Below, piece after piece: positions 25,200-32,363 of a DNA stretch of 34,013 nucleotides (positions are counted from its first letter, which is position 1; every line of letters begins with the position of its first letter). The notes beneath the pieces were generated by a model. It made no database searches and was not told where the DNA came from. It saw only the letters and a list, made by a program, of their open reading frames with translations. The translations under genes were made by a program, and so were the position numbers. This DNA comes from Chloroflexota bacterium (lineage in GTDB: Bacteria > Chloroflexota > Dehalococcoidia > JACVQG01). The stretch spans positions 1 to 34,013 of the forward strand of contig JACQTY010000020.1 in assembly GCA_016210545.1 (NCBI GenBank). Reading direction: 5' to 3'.

Positions 25200-25312
25200 T
25201 TTGTTCACCGGCAGGGTGAACCCTGGGGATACCCTTTCCAACTCCCGCTGGTAGATATCCTCGGCTTGTTCAGATGGTCAATCACCCAGTCGGTATCGAC
25301 CAGATACTTCAC
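25200..25312 (-). pseudogene. PIN-domain (VapC-like) toxin remnant
   Basis: Minus-strand GTG at 25312-25310 opens a frame reading VKYLVDTDWVIDHLN, the characteristic start of VapC PIN toxins with the first acidic residue. After about 17 residues the frame shifts; a second frame continues AEDIYQRELERVSPGF and stops at about 25170. The start overlaps the antitoxin stop by four bases (GTGA), the normal antitoxin-toxin arrangement. The remaining PIN acidic residues are missing, so the toxin is dead. Confidence 0.65.
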
Positions 25313-25557
25313 AACCTAACTTCTGGTCGGGAGCGGACAAGACGGTCGTTGTAGATATCCCCCTTTAACTCCTCGGCATCGATCAGGTCCTTCCAGCCGC
25401 CGGCTGTCGTCTTCAGGGCCTCGGCAAAGGGTTTCTTTCCAGCTACAGCTTCGTCATGAATGGTCACAGTGATCTCACTTCCCTCAGGAATGTTGACTCT
25501 CTCCAGGGGTTTAATCACCCCGCGGGAAAACAACGCTCTGATTGTCTTTGTGGGCAT
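25309..25557 (-). CDS. AF2212/DUF104-type antitoxin (VapB-like)
   Basis: An 82-residue protein beginning MPTKTIRALFSRGVIKPLERV with IPEGSEITVTI, the pattern of the AF2212-like antitoxin family that pairs with PIN toxins. A strong AAGGAGG site lies six bases upstream of the ATG. The C-terminal half (FAEALKTTAGGWKDLIDAEELKGDIYNDRL) would be the toxin-binding tail. Its toxin partner immediately downstream is truncated, so this antitoxin is probably an orphan left after decay of the module. Confidence 0.8.
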   Translation of the reverse strand: MPTKTIRALFSRGVIKPLERVNIPEGSEITVTIHDEAVAGKKPFAEALKTTAGGWKDLIDAEELKGDIYNDRLVRSRPEVRL

Positions 25558-25949
25558 TGTTGCCTCCTTAAGGAGTTTCTTCCTTCGTGGGGCACCAACG
25601 CTTAGAACGACCTAAGTTGAACATAGCAAAGTGGGCGACGCCTGTCAAACACTGCTCAACGGCCTACACTGCCGGGTTTCAGATTTGCCGCTGCCATCTG
25701 TTTCTGCGGTCGCCCAACCGAAGTCCTGATCGTCGGGTATTGCTGAAGAGTATTAGCCTTACGATATGTTCGAAAGCGTCCTCTTTGGCGTCGGCTAAAG
25801 AATGATTTGCCGGGATGCGGCGCAACGGTCACGCTTCGTCCTCTGGTTCACCGGGATGATCGCCACCCATCTCGATGTTTCCTGCTCGAACATGTTGGCT
25901 GATTGTGCCTCTTGACGAGAACAATGGCTCGGTCGCCAAAACACAATTC
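25558..25949. other. Intergenic region with possible gene relics
   Basis: About 390 bases with no intact gene. On the minus strand MFEQETSRWVAIIPVNQR (from about 25895) stops quickly, and another frame near 25730-25800 reads SLADAKEDAFEHIVRLIL. Together they could be the worn remains of a small antitoxin-like gene, but the family is not recognisable. Confidence 0.35.
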
Positions 25950-26786
25950 CTATTGGCGTTGCAAGGAGTATGCCTCAATCTCTACGGCGCCCGTATTACC
26001 GCCAGAGCTGCTCTCCACTTCAAATCTGAGACGTCTAGCCCGTAGTTTTGCGTCAAAGTAGTAGATCGTCGAAGCATCTGGGACGTGAAAAGGACCCAAC
26101 CGCTGGCTGCCATCTGCAACTACGCTAAAAGTGGATATCTGAGCACTATTACCCATAGTGCGAGTCCAAAGGCCAATAGCATTCAGGTCAAAGCTTTGGC
26201 CTAGCTCAATTTCAATCCATGCTTTGTCCCCATCGCCATTAGAGGACCATGCGGTACTCGGGCCGCTGTCAATAGCTTTGTTCCCTCCAAAAGAGCTGTC
26301 CAGGTTGCCACCTCCCCAGTTGCTGCTGACACCTACTACTCTTGCCCCTTCTGATATGGCGGCTACGTTACGTCCGGCTGGTCTCGCCTTTTTATCCCCT
26401 AGAATCGTGGCAAAAGTCATGTCGTCCGACTGGTACACATTCGAAGCGAGGTCTGTAACCGTAATCCTGAAGTGATATGTTGTATTGGGCTCAAGCCCAA
26501 CAAGTTCCATCTCATGGTCCGTGGTCGCACCGCTCATCGCCATCAGAGTCAATCTACCATAGTTCTTATCAATTCCGTAGGCGATATTGCAGACAACCGG
26601 TGAATTCCCCTTGAAGGCGATCTTGGCCGAGTGCGTCCCAATATCCTGGATGCGAGGACCTTCAAAGCCCTGGGGAATGTTACTCAGGGGGCGAATGCTG
26701 GCTTTGTTGCTGGTCGTGCATGACAACAAGGTAATGGATAGGACCAGCAGCAGCGTGAATAATGTCGCAAAGACCCTCTTACTCAT
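25950..26786 (-). CDS. Lipoprotein with fibronectin-III-like and F5/8 type C (discoidin) domains
   Basis: A 278-residue predicted lipoprotein. A hydrophobic signal (FATLFTLLLVLSITLLSC) ends in a lipobox with Cys23, so the protein should be anchored on the outside of the membrane. Residues about 45-130 resemble a fibronectin type III/purple-acid-phosphatase N-terminal domain (ELVGLEPNTTYHFRITVTD). Residues about 145-275 resemble a discoidin-type carbohydrate-binding fold (NKAIDSGPSTAWSSNGDGDKAWIEIELGQ, FSVVADGSQRLGPF, RRLRFEV). It probably binds glycans or other surface ligands. No enzyme domain is present. It lies 95 bases downstream of the Crp/Fnr gene, same strand. Confidence 0.8.
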   Translation of the reverse strand: MSKRVFATLFTLLLVLSITLLSCTTSNKASIRPLSNIPQGFEGPRIQDIGTHSAKIAFKGNSPVVCNIAYGIDKNYGRLTLMAMSGATTDHEMELVGLEPNTTYHFRITVTDLASNVYQSDDMTFATILGDKKARPAGRNVAAISEGARVVGVSSNWGGGNLDSSFGGNKAIDSGPSTAWSSNGDGDKAWIEIELGQSFDLNAIGLWTRTMGNSAQISTFSVVADGSQRLGPFHVPDASTIYYFDAKLRARRLRFEVESSSGGNTGAVEIEAYSLQRQ

Positions 26787-26881
26787 TGTTTACCGCCTAC
26801 CTCTGTCACAGTAATTGGTCCACCTTTCAAGTGAGAATTACGGCCGTTGCAGTCCTGAGTTTCATATGTACCTGAGCGACA

Positions 26882-27592
26882 TCATGTGTCTGCCAGTTCC
26901 TGCAATCCGGCCCTATCCAGGATGGCTATTTTCCTCTTGCCCAATTTCACCAGTCCATGCGCCCGCAGGTGGCTGAGTATGTTGGTAACCGTCTCACGAG
27001 ACAGGCCGGTAGAGTCGGCCAATTCCTGATGGGTCAGTCCGGGCAACTCGGAGGTGTCTCGAGCCACCCTGAGGAGAGATCGGCACAGCCTGGCCGTGGC
27101 GTTTCTGAAGGTCGTCTCTTGTAGCTTGGCTTGGGTGTCCTCTAACCTCTGACTGAGACTCTGGACTATTCTGATCGCCACTTGGGGCTTTCGAATGAGG
27201 AGTCGCTCGAGGTCCCCTCTGCTCAGTACGCAGACCTGGGAATCCTCTGCGGCCTCCGCAAAGGCCCGATGCATGCTCTGCGCGGTCAAAGGCATCTCGC
27301 CGAAGGACATTCCCGGGCCTATGGTTTCTATTATCAGTCGTTTCCCCTCGTCGGTAATGGTGTATACCAGAACTTTCCCCCGTTTGAGCAAGAACAGGAC
27401 TTCGGCTTCCTCTTCCGGACGATAGAATATGCGCCCTTTCCTAACCGTAACCATATTGACGATGTCGTGTATTTCCTGAAGTTCCTCCTTGTTCAGGTCA
27501 CGAAATATTTCCACCATAGAAAGCAGATTAAGTTTGACCAAAGGCTCGTCACAGGATGTAAGACCGGGACGGGAAGAGCTACGCTTATTCAT
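26882..27592 (-). CDS. Crp/Fnr family transcriptional regulator
   Basis: A 236-residue regulator. The N-terminal cyclic-nucleotide-binding-type beta barrel (about 28-145) contains VRKGRIFYRPEEEAEVLFLLKRG and GPGMSFGEMPL. A long dimerisation helix follows, and a C-terminal winged helix-turn-helix (about 185-230) contains LTHQELADSTGLSRETVTNILSHLRAHGLV. No N-terminal cluster of four cysteines of the FNR type is present, so a [4Fe-4S] oxygen sensor is unlikely; the ligand is unknown. It overlaps the upstream thioredoxin-fold gene by eight bases, indicating co-expression. A TGTAA-N6-TTACA site in the shared promoter suggests autoregulation. Confidence 0.92.
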   Translation of the reverse strand: MNKRSSSRPGLTSCDEPLVKLNLLSMVEIFRDLNKEELQEIHDIVNMVTVRKGRIFYRPEEEAEVLFLLKRGKVLVYTITDEGKRLIIETIGPGMSFGEMPLTAQSMHRAFAEAAEDSQVCVLSRGDLERLLIRKPQVAIRIVQSLSQRLEDTQAKLQETTFRNATARLCRSLLRVARDTSELPGLTHQELADSTGLSRETVTNILSHLRAHGLVKLGKRKIAILDRAGLQELADT

Positions 27593-27851
27593 GGCTATCT
27601 GCCTTATGCCGGCTAAGTGAAGCTACCTTTTCCACCAGCTCCTCCAACCGCGGGTTTCCCAGGAAGAGCAAACAGCCGTTGAGAAAATAGGATGGCGTGG
27701 CCACCACCTCGGGCATGTCATTCTCCGTTAACTGGTCCAGGATCCTCACCTTTACCTGAAGTCCCGATAGGCTTTGCATCGCGGCCGCCAATCGGGACGC
27801 CTCATCGGAGCCGAAACAATGCCTCGCGACATAGATTTCCAGGACATCCAC
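27585..27851 (-). CDS. Small thioredoxin/glutaredoxin-fold protein, CxxS type
   Basis: An 88-residue protein, DVLEIYVARHCFGSDEA at the start and VVATPSYFLNG in the middle, which fits a thioredoxin/glutaredoxin-like fold with a cis-proline before the third strand. The active-site position reads CFGS, so only one redox Cys is present, and a CXXC disulfide mechanism is not possible. The GTG at 27851 is preferred because AAAGGGGG lies just upstream; a longer form from a TTG at 27896 is possible. Its stop overlaps the Crp/Fnr start by eight bases, so it may act as a sensor or partner of that regulator. Confidence 0.65.
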   Translation of the reverse strand: MDVLEIYVARHCFGSDEASRLAAAMQSLSGLQVKVRILDQLTENDMPEVVATPSYFLNGCLLFLGNPRLEELVEKVASLSRHKADSHE

Positions 27852-27901
27852 TGGTCCCCCTTTATCATCCGGCCCAAACCCCGTCAGGTGTTTCAAGTCA
27901 T

Positions 27902-27943
27902 ATTATCCCACAAATTTCCTGCCGTCTGTAATCCTGGTTACAG
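27902..27943 (-). promoter_or_regulatory. Crp/Fnr-type operator and promoter of the thioredoxin-fold/Crp operon
   Basis: A perfect symmetric site CTGTAA-TCCTGG-TTACAG at 27926-27943 has the TGTnA-N6-TnACA architecture used by Crp/Fnr proteins. On the minus strand GATAAT (27907-27902) is a plausible -10; the expected start near 27895 puts the site centre about 40 bases upstream, the class II activator position. It lies in front of the operon that encodes a Crp/Fnr protein. Confidence 0.55.
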
Positions 27944-28052
27944 AGGATATCGCGCCCCCGGGATAGAATAGGGTAAGTTGGAAGCGGCGTCCTTTCAAGG
28001 AATTTGTCATGGCATGAGCCCCGGTCCGGACGGGCGGGCATATTGAGTTCAG

Positions 28053-28105
28053 GACATGATTACGTACCGTCATGTCTTGACAGTAACGTTGCGTTATGCT
28101 AGCAT
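28053..28105 (+). promoter_or_regulatory. Promoter of the flavodoxin-peroxiredoxin cluster with upstream inverted repeat
   Basis: TTGACA (28077-28082), 17-bp spacer, TAGCAT (28100-28105). Immediately upstream a perfect inverted repeat GACATGA-N10-TCATGTC (28053-28076) is centred about 47 bases before the expected start near 28112, a suitable place for an activator. The leader to the flavodoxin ATG is about 175 nt. Confidence 0.6.
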
Positions 28106-28286
28106 TCTTCACACGCTGGCTTGTTGACGGTTTACCGGGCTGACTTGCAGGGACGCCCGGCCCGAGAGTCTTTCCTCAAAAAGAGTATGGCCGGGGCGCA
28201 GCGAGCGTGGCTGAGAGACTGTAGCCCGGGCTGCCGAACGCCACCACAAATGCGAATAAAGCTAATTTGGAAGAAGGAGAGGGTTA

Positions 28287-28733
28287 ATGTCCAAAGTGCT
28301 GATTACCTACCACACCTTTAGCGGCAAGACGAAGTCGTTTGCGGAGGCCGCAGCGGAGGGGGTGACGAGTGCGGGGGTGGACGTGGTACTCAAGGATGCA
28401 GCCGGCACCCTGGCGCAGGACGTAGCCGCTGCGGATGCCATCCTGGTGGCCACTCCGCAGCCGTTCAAGATGCTGGCGGGCGAGAGTATGAAGCTGTTTG
28501 AGCGCCTGTGGAAGGATAGGGCGCAGATAGGTGAGGGAAAATCCCTCGGCGTGATAGTCTGCTATATGAATGATGCCACCCCAACGCTGGAGGCCCTGAA
28601 GAGCCTGGCCAGCCATTTCAAGTTCACCCCGCAGGGCGACTGGGTGGCCGCCTCCGTCAAGGACCTCGCCACTGGCAAGAACGACTGCCACAGGCTTGGC
28701 AGACAGTTGGCGCAGGCAGTGAAACGTGCCTAA
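28287..28733 (+). CDS. Flavodoxin-like protein
   Basis: A 148-residue flavodoxin-fold protein. The FMN-phosphate loop is YHTFSGKTKSFAEA near the N-terminus, followed by ADAILVATPQPFKMLAGE, which matches the 50s loop, and GKSLGVIVCYMNDA. It should bind FMN and act as a low-potential electron carrier or small NAD(P)H:quinone-type reductase in the cytoplasm. GAAGGAGAG precedes the ATG by a few bases. The gene overlaps the following peroxiredoxin gene by eight bases, so it is likely an electron donor or partner in a peroxide-reducing system. Confidence 0.85.
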   Translation: MSKVLITYHTFSGKTKSFAEAAAEGVTSAGVDVVLKDAAGTLAQDVAAADAILVATPQPFKMLAGESMKLFERLWKDRAQIGEGKSLGVIVCYMNDATPTLEALKSLASHFKFTPQGDWVAASVKDLATGKNDCHRLGRQLAQAVKRA

Positions 28734-29187
28734 GCTCAGGCCGGGGGACACGCCCCCCGACTTCTCGTTGCCGGATCTGAAGGGCAAGCATTTCCGGCTT
28801 CACGACCACCTGGATGGCAGGAAGACGCTGTTGCTCTTCTTTCGCGGCGAATGGTGTCCCATTTGCAATATCCAGCTTCATGCTCTTCAGGAAAAGGCGG
28901 CCGAGTTTGAAAAAGAGAATGCCCAGATAGTGGCCGTGAGCACGGATACCGCCGAGAATAGCCTGAAGCTGGCAGGAAAGCACAATCTGGGTTTCCCATT
29001 GCTGGTCGGGCTGAAGCGAGAGACAGCCGACGCCTACGACCTGTACTACAACGAAGAGAGACGCTGCGCCGAGCCGGCGGTCTTTGTCATACGTCCCAGC
29101 CGGTCCATTGCCTACGCCAGCCTTCAGAGCGGTCCCCTGGGGAGGCCAAGCGTGGACGACCTGCTCAATATCGTGCGCCGCGCGTAG
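28726..29187 (+). CDS. Peroxiredoxin-like (AhpC/TSA) protein with CPIC active site
   Basis: A 153-residue redoxin-family protein. GDTPPDFSLPDLKGKHFRL is typical of AhpC/TSA proteins, and the active site is GEWCPICNIQL with C44 and C47. The usual peroxiredoxin PxxxTxxC is replaced by a thioredoxin-like WCPxC, as in the peroxiredoxin-like redoxin subgroup, so peroxide reductase or thiol-disulfide activity are both possible. A further Cys lies at the C-terminal side (RRCAEPAVFVI). GTG start at 28726, overlapping the flavodoxin gene by eight bases. Confidence 0.88.
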   Translation: MPKLRPGDTPPDFSLPDLKGKHFRLHDHLDGRKTLLLFFRGEWCPICNIQLHALQEKAAEFEKENAQIVAVSTDTAENSLKLAGKHNLGFPLLVGLKRETADAYDLYYNEERRCAEPAVFVIRPSRSIAYASLQSGPLGRPSVDDLLNIVRRA

Positions 29188-29253
29188 CCGACGCCGTTAG
29201 GCGTCCCGCGTATTGGCCTATTATGTAACAGATAGCTTGAAAGGAGCGATCAA

Positions 29254-29658
29254 TTGGTGAAACTGATGTCAGACAGCGAGGCGACGGGGAAGGCGAAACA
29301 GATGTTCGAAGAGATACAACAGAGTTTCGGGATGGTGCCGAACTTTTTCCGGGCGCAGGCGGCGATGGACCCGGACTGGGCGGAAATGAATTGGATGCGG
29401 TGGAAGAGCATCGTGGGGCGGCAGCGGGAGCTCGACCGTAAGACCAAGGAGTTGATTGCTGTGGCCGTGTCGCTTACCAACAACTGCCAGTATTGCAGCC
29501 TGGCGCACGAGGCCATGGCGCTAATGGTCGGGGCCAGCGAGATGGAAATCAAAGAGATGAAGGAGGTTGTTGAACTCTACCAGAGCTTCAACAACATAGC
29601 CAACAGCCTGCAGGTCCCCTGCGATGTGACCCCGGAGATGGTGACCCAGCATAGATAG
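29254..29658 (+). CDS. AhpD/carboxymuconolactone decarboxylase-family protein
   Basis: A 134-residue AhpD-like protein. The family motif E-x10-C-x2-C-x3-H is complete: E67, C78, C81 and H85 (TNNCQYCSLAHEA). Such proteins act as alkylhydroperoxidases or as thiol adaptors that reduce peroxiredoxins, which fits the neighbouring redoxin gene. The start is set at TTG 29254 with AAGGAG seven bases upstream; GTG at 29257 and ATG at 29266 are alternatives. Confidence 0.87.
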   Translation: MVKLMSDSEATGKAKQMFEEIQQSFGMVPNFFRAQAAMDPDWAEMNWMRWKSIVGRQRELDRKTKELIAVAVSLTNNCQYCSLAHEAMALMVGASEMEIKEMKEVVELYQSFNNIANSLQVPCDVTPEMVTQHR

Positions 29659-29694
29659 CGGGCATTGCTGGCAGCATGAGAGGAGAACGGCCCC

Positions 29695-30363
29695 ATGGTA
29701 GTCAAGGTAAGCGTTTACTCGGATTACATCTGCCCGTTTTGCTTCATCGGCAAGAGCCGTGTTGACCGGCTTGAGAAGGAACATGCGGTAGAGGTGGAAT
29801 GGAAGGGTTTTGAGATTCATCCCGAGACTCCCGCATCCGGGGCCGACATGGAGTCGCTAGGGTTCGACGAGAACGTCGCGGCCATCATGCGGAAGCATAT
29901 CGACGAGTTGGCAAGGGACGCGGGGCTGCAGATCAAGATGCCGGCGAGGATTTCCAATTCCAGGCTGGCGCTACTCGTCGGCGAGTTCGCCAGAGAGCAG
30001 GGGCGGTTCAAGGAATACCATGGAGCAGTGTTCAAGGCGTACTGGCAGGAGGGCAAGGATATCGGGGATCCTGAGGTCATTTTCTCCATTACCGCTGGCA
30101 TCGGCCTGGACACGAAAGAGCTAGCGGCTTACTTGAAGAATCACGAGGCGACTGCCAGGCTGGACAAGTACGTTCGGGAGGCCCGCGAGTACGGCGTCGA
30201 TGGCGTACCCACCTTCGTCATTGGCGATAAGATGGTGGTAGGCGCCCAGCCCTATGAAGTGTTGGAACAGATCGTGGAAGAAGAGCTTAGCGCCGCGGAC
30301 ACCGCTAAGGGAATAAGCACAGAAGAAGATGCGGCGCGCCCATTACGTTGCGGCACTCCTTGA
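29695..30363 (+). CDS. DsbA-family (FrnE-like) thiol oxidoreductase
   Basis: A 222-residue cytoplasmic DsbA-like protein of the FrnE group. Active site CPFC at C13-C16 (SDYICPFCFIGK), a helical insertion in the middle, and the cis-Pro loop VDGVPTFVIGD towards the C-terminus. It lacks a signal peptide. FrnE-type proteins act as disulfide isomerases or polyketide-oxidation homologues and often accompany oxidative stress genes. ATG with GAGAGGAG upstream. The C-terminal 25 residues extend past the usual family end and overlap the promoter of the MerR gene. Confidence 0.9.
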   Translation: MVVKVSVYSDYICPFCFIGKSRVDRLEKEHAVEVEWKGFEIHPETPASGADMESLGFDENVAAIMRKHIDELARDAGLQIKMPARISNSRLALLVGEFAREQGRFKEYHGAVFKAYWQEGKDIGDPEVIFSITAGIGLDTKELAAYLKNHEATARLDKYVREAREYGVDGVPTFVIGDKMVVGAQPYEVLEQIVEEELSAADTAKGISTEEDAARPLRCGTP

Positions 30364-30388
30364 CAGCCACGTAATGGTATGCTAAGAT
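30360..30388 (+). promoter_or_regulatory. Predicted promoter of the MerR-family gene
   Basis: TTGACA (30360-30365, overlapping the stop of the FrnE-like gene), 17-bp spacer, TAAGAT (30383-30388). The start near 30395 lies about 30 bases before the TTG start of the regulator. Confidence 0.5.
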
Positions 30389-30424
30389 TCCGTCAATCGA
30401 ATCGGTGTACAGGGATGGGACCCA

Positions 30425-30856
30425 TTGGCTGAAGTCGTTTCTCTTCAGATTGGCGACGTCGCCCGCAAAGCCGGCGTGAGCCTTCGTACCGTTCGTTATT
30501 ACGAGGAACTGGGGCTGCTCATTCCCTCGGGGCGGACCTCCGGTGGGATGCGTCTCTACATCGGGAGGGACGTGACCCGTCTGCGTTTCATCCGCCGTCT
30601 TCGGATGCTTCACCTCAGCCTGGACGAGGTAAAGGTGGCTCTGGGGCTGGAGCAGCCGCCGGCGACGAGGCAGGAGAGGATAGCCCACACCCTGGATGTG
30701 CTCCAGATGGAGGACTCCCGGGCCAGTGAACAGATGGCCCTGCTCGACGATCTCAGGCGAGAAGTGAACGAGGCTCTAACTAACGTCAAGAAATGCACTG
30801 AGTGTACGGCTGGCAAGTGTCCCGAGTCGTGTCCCAGCAGAGCGTACCTCTTATAG
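30425..30856 (+). CDS. MerR-family regulator with C-terminal cysteine cluster
   Basis: A 143-residue regulator. The N-terminal winged helix (LQIGDVARKAGVSLRTVRYYEELGLL, then GMRLY) is standard for MerR. A coiled-coil dimerisation helix runs from about 80 to 120. The C-terminal effector region has C124, C127, C132 and C136 (CTECTAGKCPESC), suited to sensing a metal, Fe-S cluster or thiol oxidation. TTG start with GGGATGGG just upstream; no better start is available. It ends the redox gene cluster, so it probably controls some of those genes. Confidence 0.88.
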   Translation: MAEVVSLQIGDVARKAGVSLRTVRYYEELGLLIPSGRTSGGMRLYIGRDVTRLRFIRRLRMLHLSLDEVKVALGLEQPPATRQERIAHTLDVLQMEDSRASEQMALLDDLRREVNEALTNVKKCTECTAGKCPESCPSRAYLL

Positions 30857-31168
30857 AGGCAGAGCAAGGTCGCCTGCATCCGTCCTGCCACCCGCCTGAC
30901 CGGTTATTGCGAGGAGTATCGCCGAAAGCGAGCGACGAAGCAAACCGTGACCAGTGAGGCGGCGCGGGTTGCTTCGTTTCGCTTCCAATGACAAGCGGAG
31001 GCTATTTTCAGGCAATAGGTTCCTCTTCGGGGTGGGGTCGTGGACTAACTGTGCGGCAAGGCCCTGAGAACAGGCATCTCGTAACTGTGACGGGGCGCCG
31101 ACGATATAGTCGCTAAGTGTAGTTGAAGAGTGACAGGGAAAGGGCCTCGCCCTGGAGGAGGGACCGTT
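30857..31168. repeat. Intergenic spacer with a dispersed repeat
   Basis: Near 30904-30990 lies a second copy of the TTGCGAGGAG...GACGAAGCAA unit also seen at 10838-10916, with arms CGAAGCAA (30936-30943) and TTGCTTCG (30969-30976). No gene is supported. A TATAGT near 31104 could be a -10 for the next gene, without a convincing -35. Confidence 0.5.
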
Positions 31169-32329
31169 ATGCAAATGTTTGGTGTGAAACCGCTAGCCAT
31201 CGTCGCCATTCTTCTGGTGTTCGCCGTCTCTTGCGCTACCCCGTCCTCCCCCGCGGTCACGCCGGCGCCCGCTCTCGCGGTCACGCCGCCCTCGGCGCCG
31301 GCGCCTTCATCGGCTTCATCCCTCAGCCCTGAGGAGGCTGCCTGGAGCAGGGTGGTGGCCGCAGCCAGAAAAGAAGGCGCTATGACCCTCTACTCCTACA
31401 CCTTTGTAGGGGACCTGGGGCACACTATCAAGAGCGCCTTTGAGAGGACGAGCGGGATCAAGGTAGAGATAATAACGGGCAGAGGCTCGGAGTTCGTCAC
31501 CAGGATCAGAACGGAGCAGCGCATAGGGCAGGTGGTGGCCGACGTGATGGAGGACTCCACTTCTCACAACGGCAATGCGAAGCTTCAGGGCGCCCTGGCC
31601 AGCGCCAAGGAGTTGCCCGAGTTGAGGAAAAGGGACATCTGGGCAGTGAGTCCCCTCGCCGCTGACCCTGATGCCCACCTTGTGGCCTACGCCCCTTATT
31701 TTCTTAGCCCTTACCTGAACACGAAGCTGGTCCAGCCATCGGAGGAGCCTAAGTCGTGGGCGGACCTGCTGGACCCCAGGTGGAAGGGCAAGATGGCTAT
31801 CAACGATCCTTCGATAAGCACTGGGCCCTACAGCGTCATGCTGCCCGTGATTCTGAGCGGGGCGTTGCCGGCCGACTATGCTGAACGTCTTGGTAGACAG
31901 GACCTGAGGATGGTGGTGAGTTCCCGGGATGGGTTGGAAAAGCTGGCGCGAGGCGAGGTCGCTTTGAATCTGGTGGGCAGCCCGTTTGACGCTATTGAGT
32001 TTGTCAGGGCGGGGGCGCCGATGAAAGCGCTGGACATGAGGGAAGGGATCGTAGCCACCGTATTGGTGGCGAGCCTGGTAAAGGACTCTCCCCACCCTAA
32101 CGCCGCCAGGGTTTTCCTGAACTGGCTCCTCTCAGAAGAAGGCCAAAAGGCATACTCTGAAGCCAAAGGGATGGGGTCAATGCGTAAGGGGATGCCCGAT
32201 TATAGCTTACCCACGATGAAACTCACCCCCCGCAATGTTGTTGTCTCCACCCTCGATTACGATGCGGAAGTAGCCAGGTATTTCCGCGAGCATACCTGGA
32301 ACTCCGCTCTCAAAGGGACAACCCGATAG
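31169..32329 (+). CDS. ABC transporter solute-binding lipoprotein (iron/anion type), orphan
   Basis: A 386-residue extracellular solute-binding protein. The signal peptide AIVAILLVFAVSC ends in a lipobox-like Cys, followed by a Pro/Ala/Thr-rich linker (about 26-60). The mature domain begins AAWSRVVAAARKEGAMTLYSY, matching the Fe3+/polyamine-type (SBP family 1/6) proteins, with SWADLLDPRWKGKMAINDP and a C-terminal VFLNWLLSEEGQKAYSEAKG. GGAGGAGGG precedes ATG 31169; an in-frame ATG at 31130 is less likely. No permease or ATPase gene follows; two reductive-dehalogenase-like genes come next instead. The ligand is unknown. It may serve a distant transporter or deliver a substrate or cofactor component. 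Confidence 0.88.
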   Translation: MQMFGVKPLAIVAILLVFAVSCATPSSPAVTPAPALAVTPPSAPAPSSASSLSPEEAAWSRVVAAARKEGAMTLYSYTFVGDLGHTIKSAFERTSGIKVEIITGRGSEFVTRIRTEQRIGQVVADVMEDSTSHNGNAKLQGALASAKELPELRKRDIWAVSPLAADPDAHLVAYAPYFLSPYLNTKLVQPSEEPKSWADLLDPRWKGKMAINDPSISTGPYSVMLPVILSGALPADYAERLGRQDLRMVVSSRDGLEKLARGEVALNLVGSPFDAIEFVRAGAPMKALDMREGIVATVLVASLVKDSPHPNAARVFLNWLLSEEGQKAYSEAKGMGSMRKGMPDYSLPTMKLTPRNVVVSTLDYDAEVARYFREHTWNSALKGTTR

Positions 32330-32363
32330 CAAAGGATTCTTTATCAGGCTCAAGGAGGACGCC

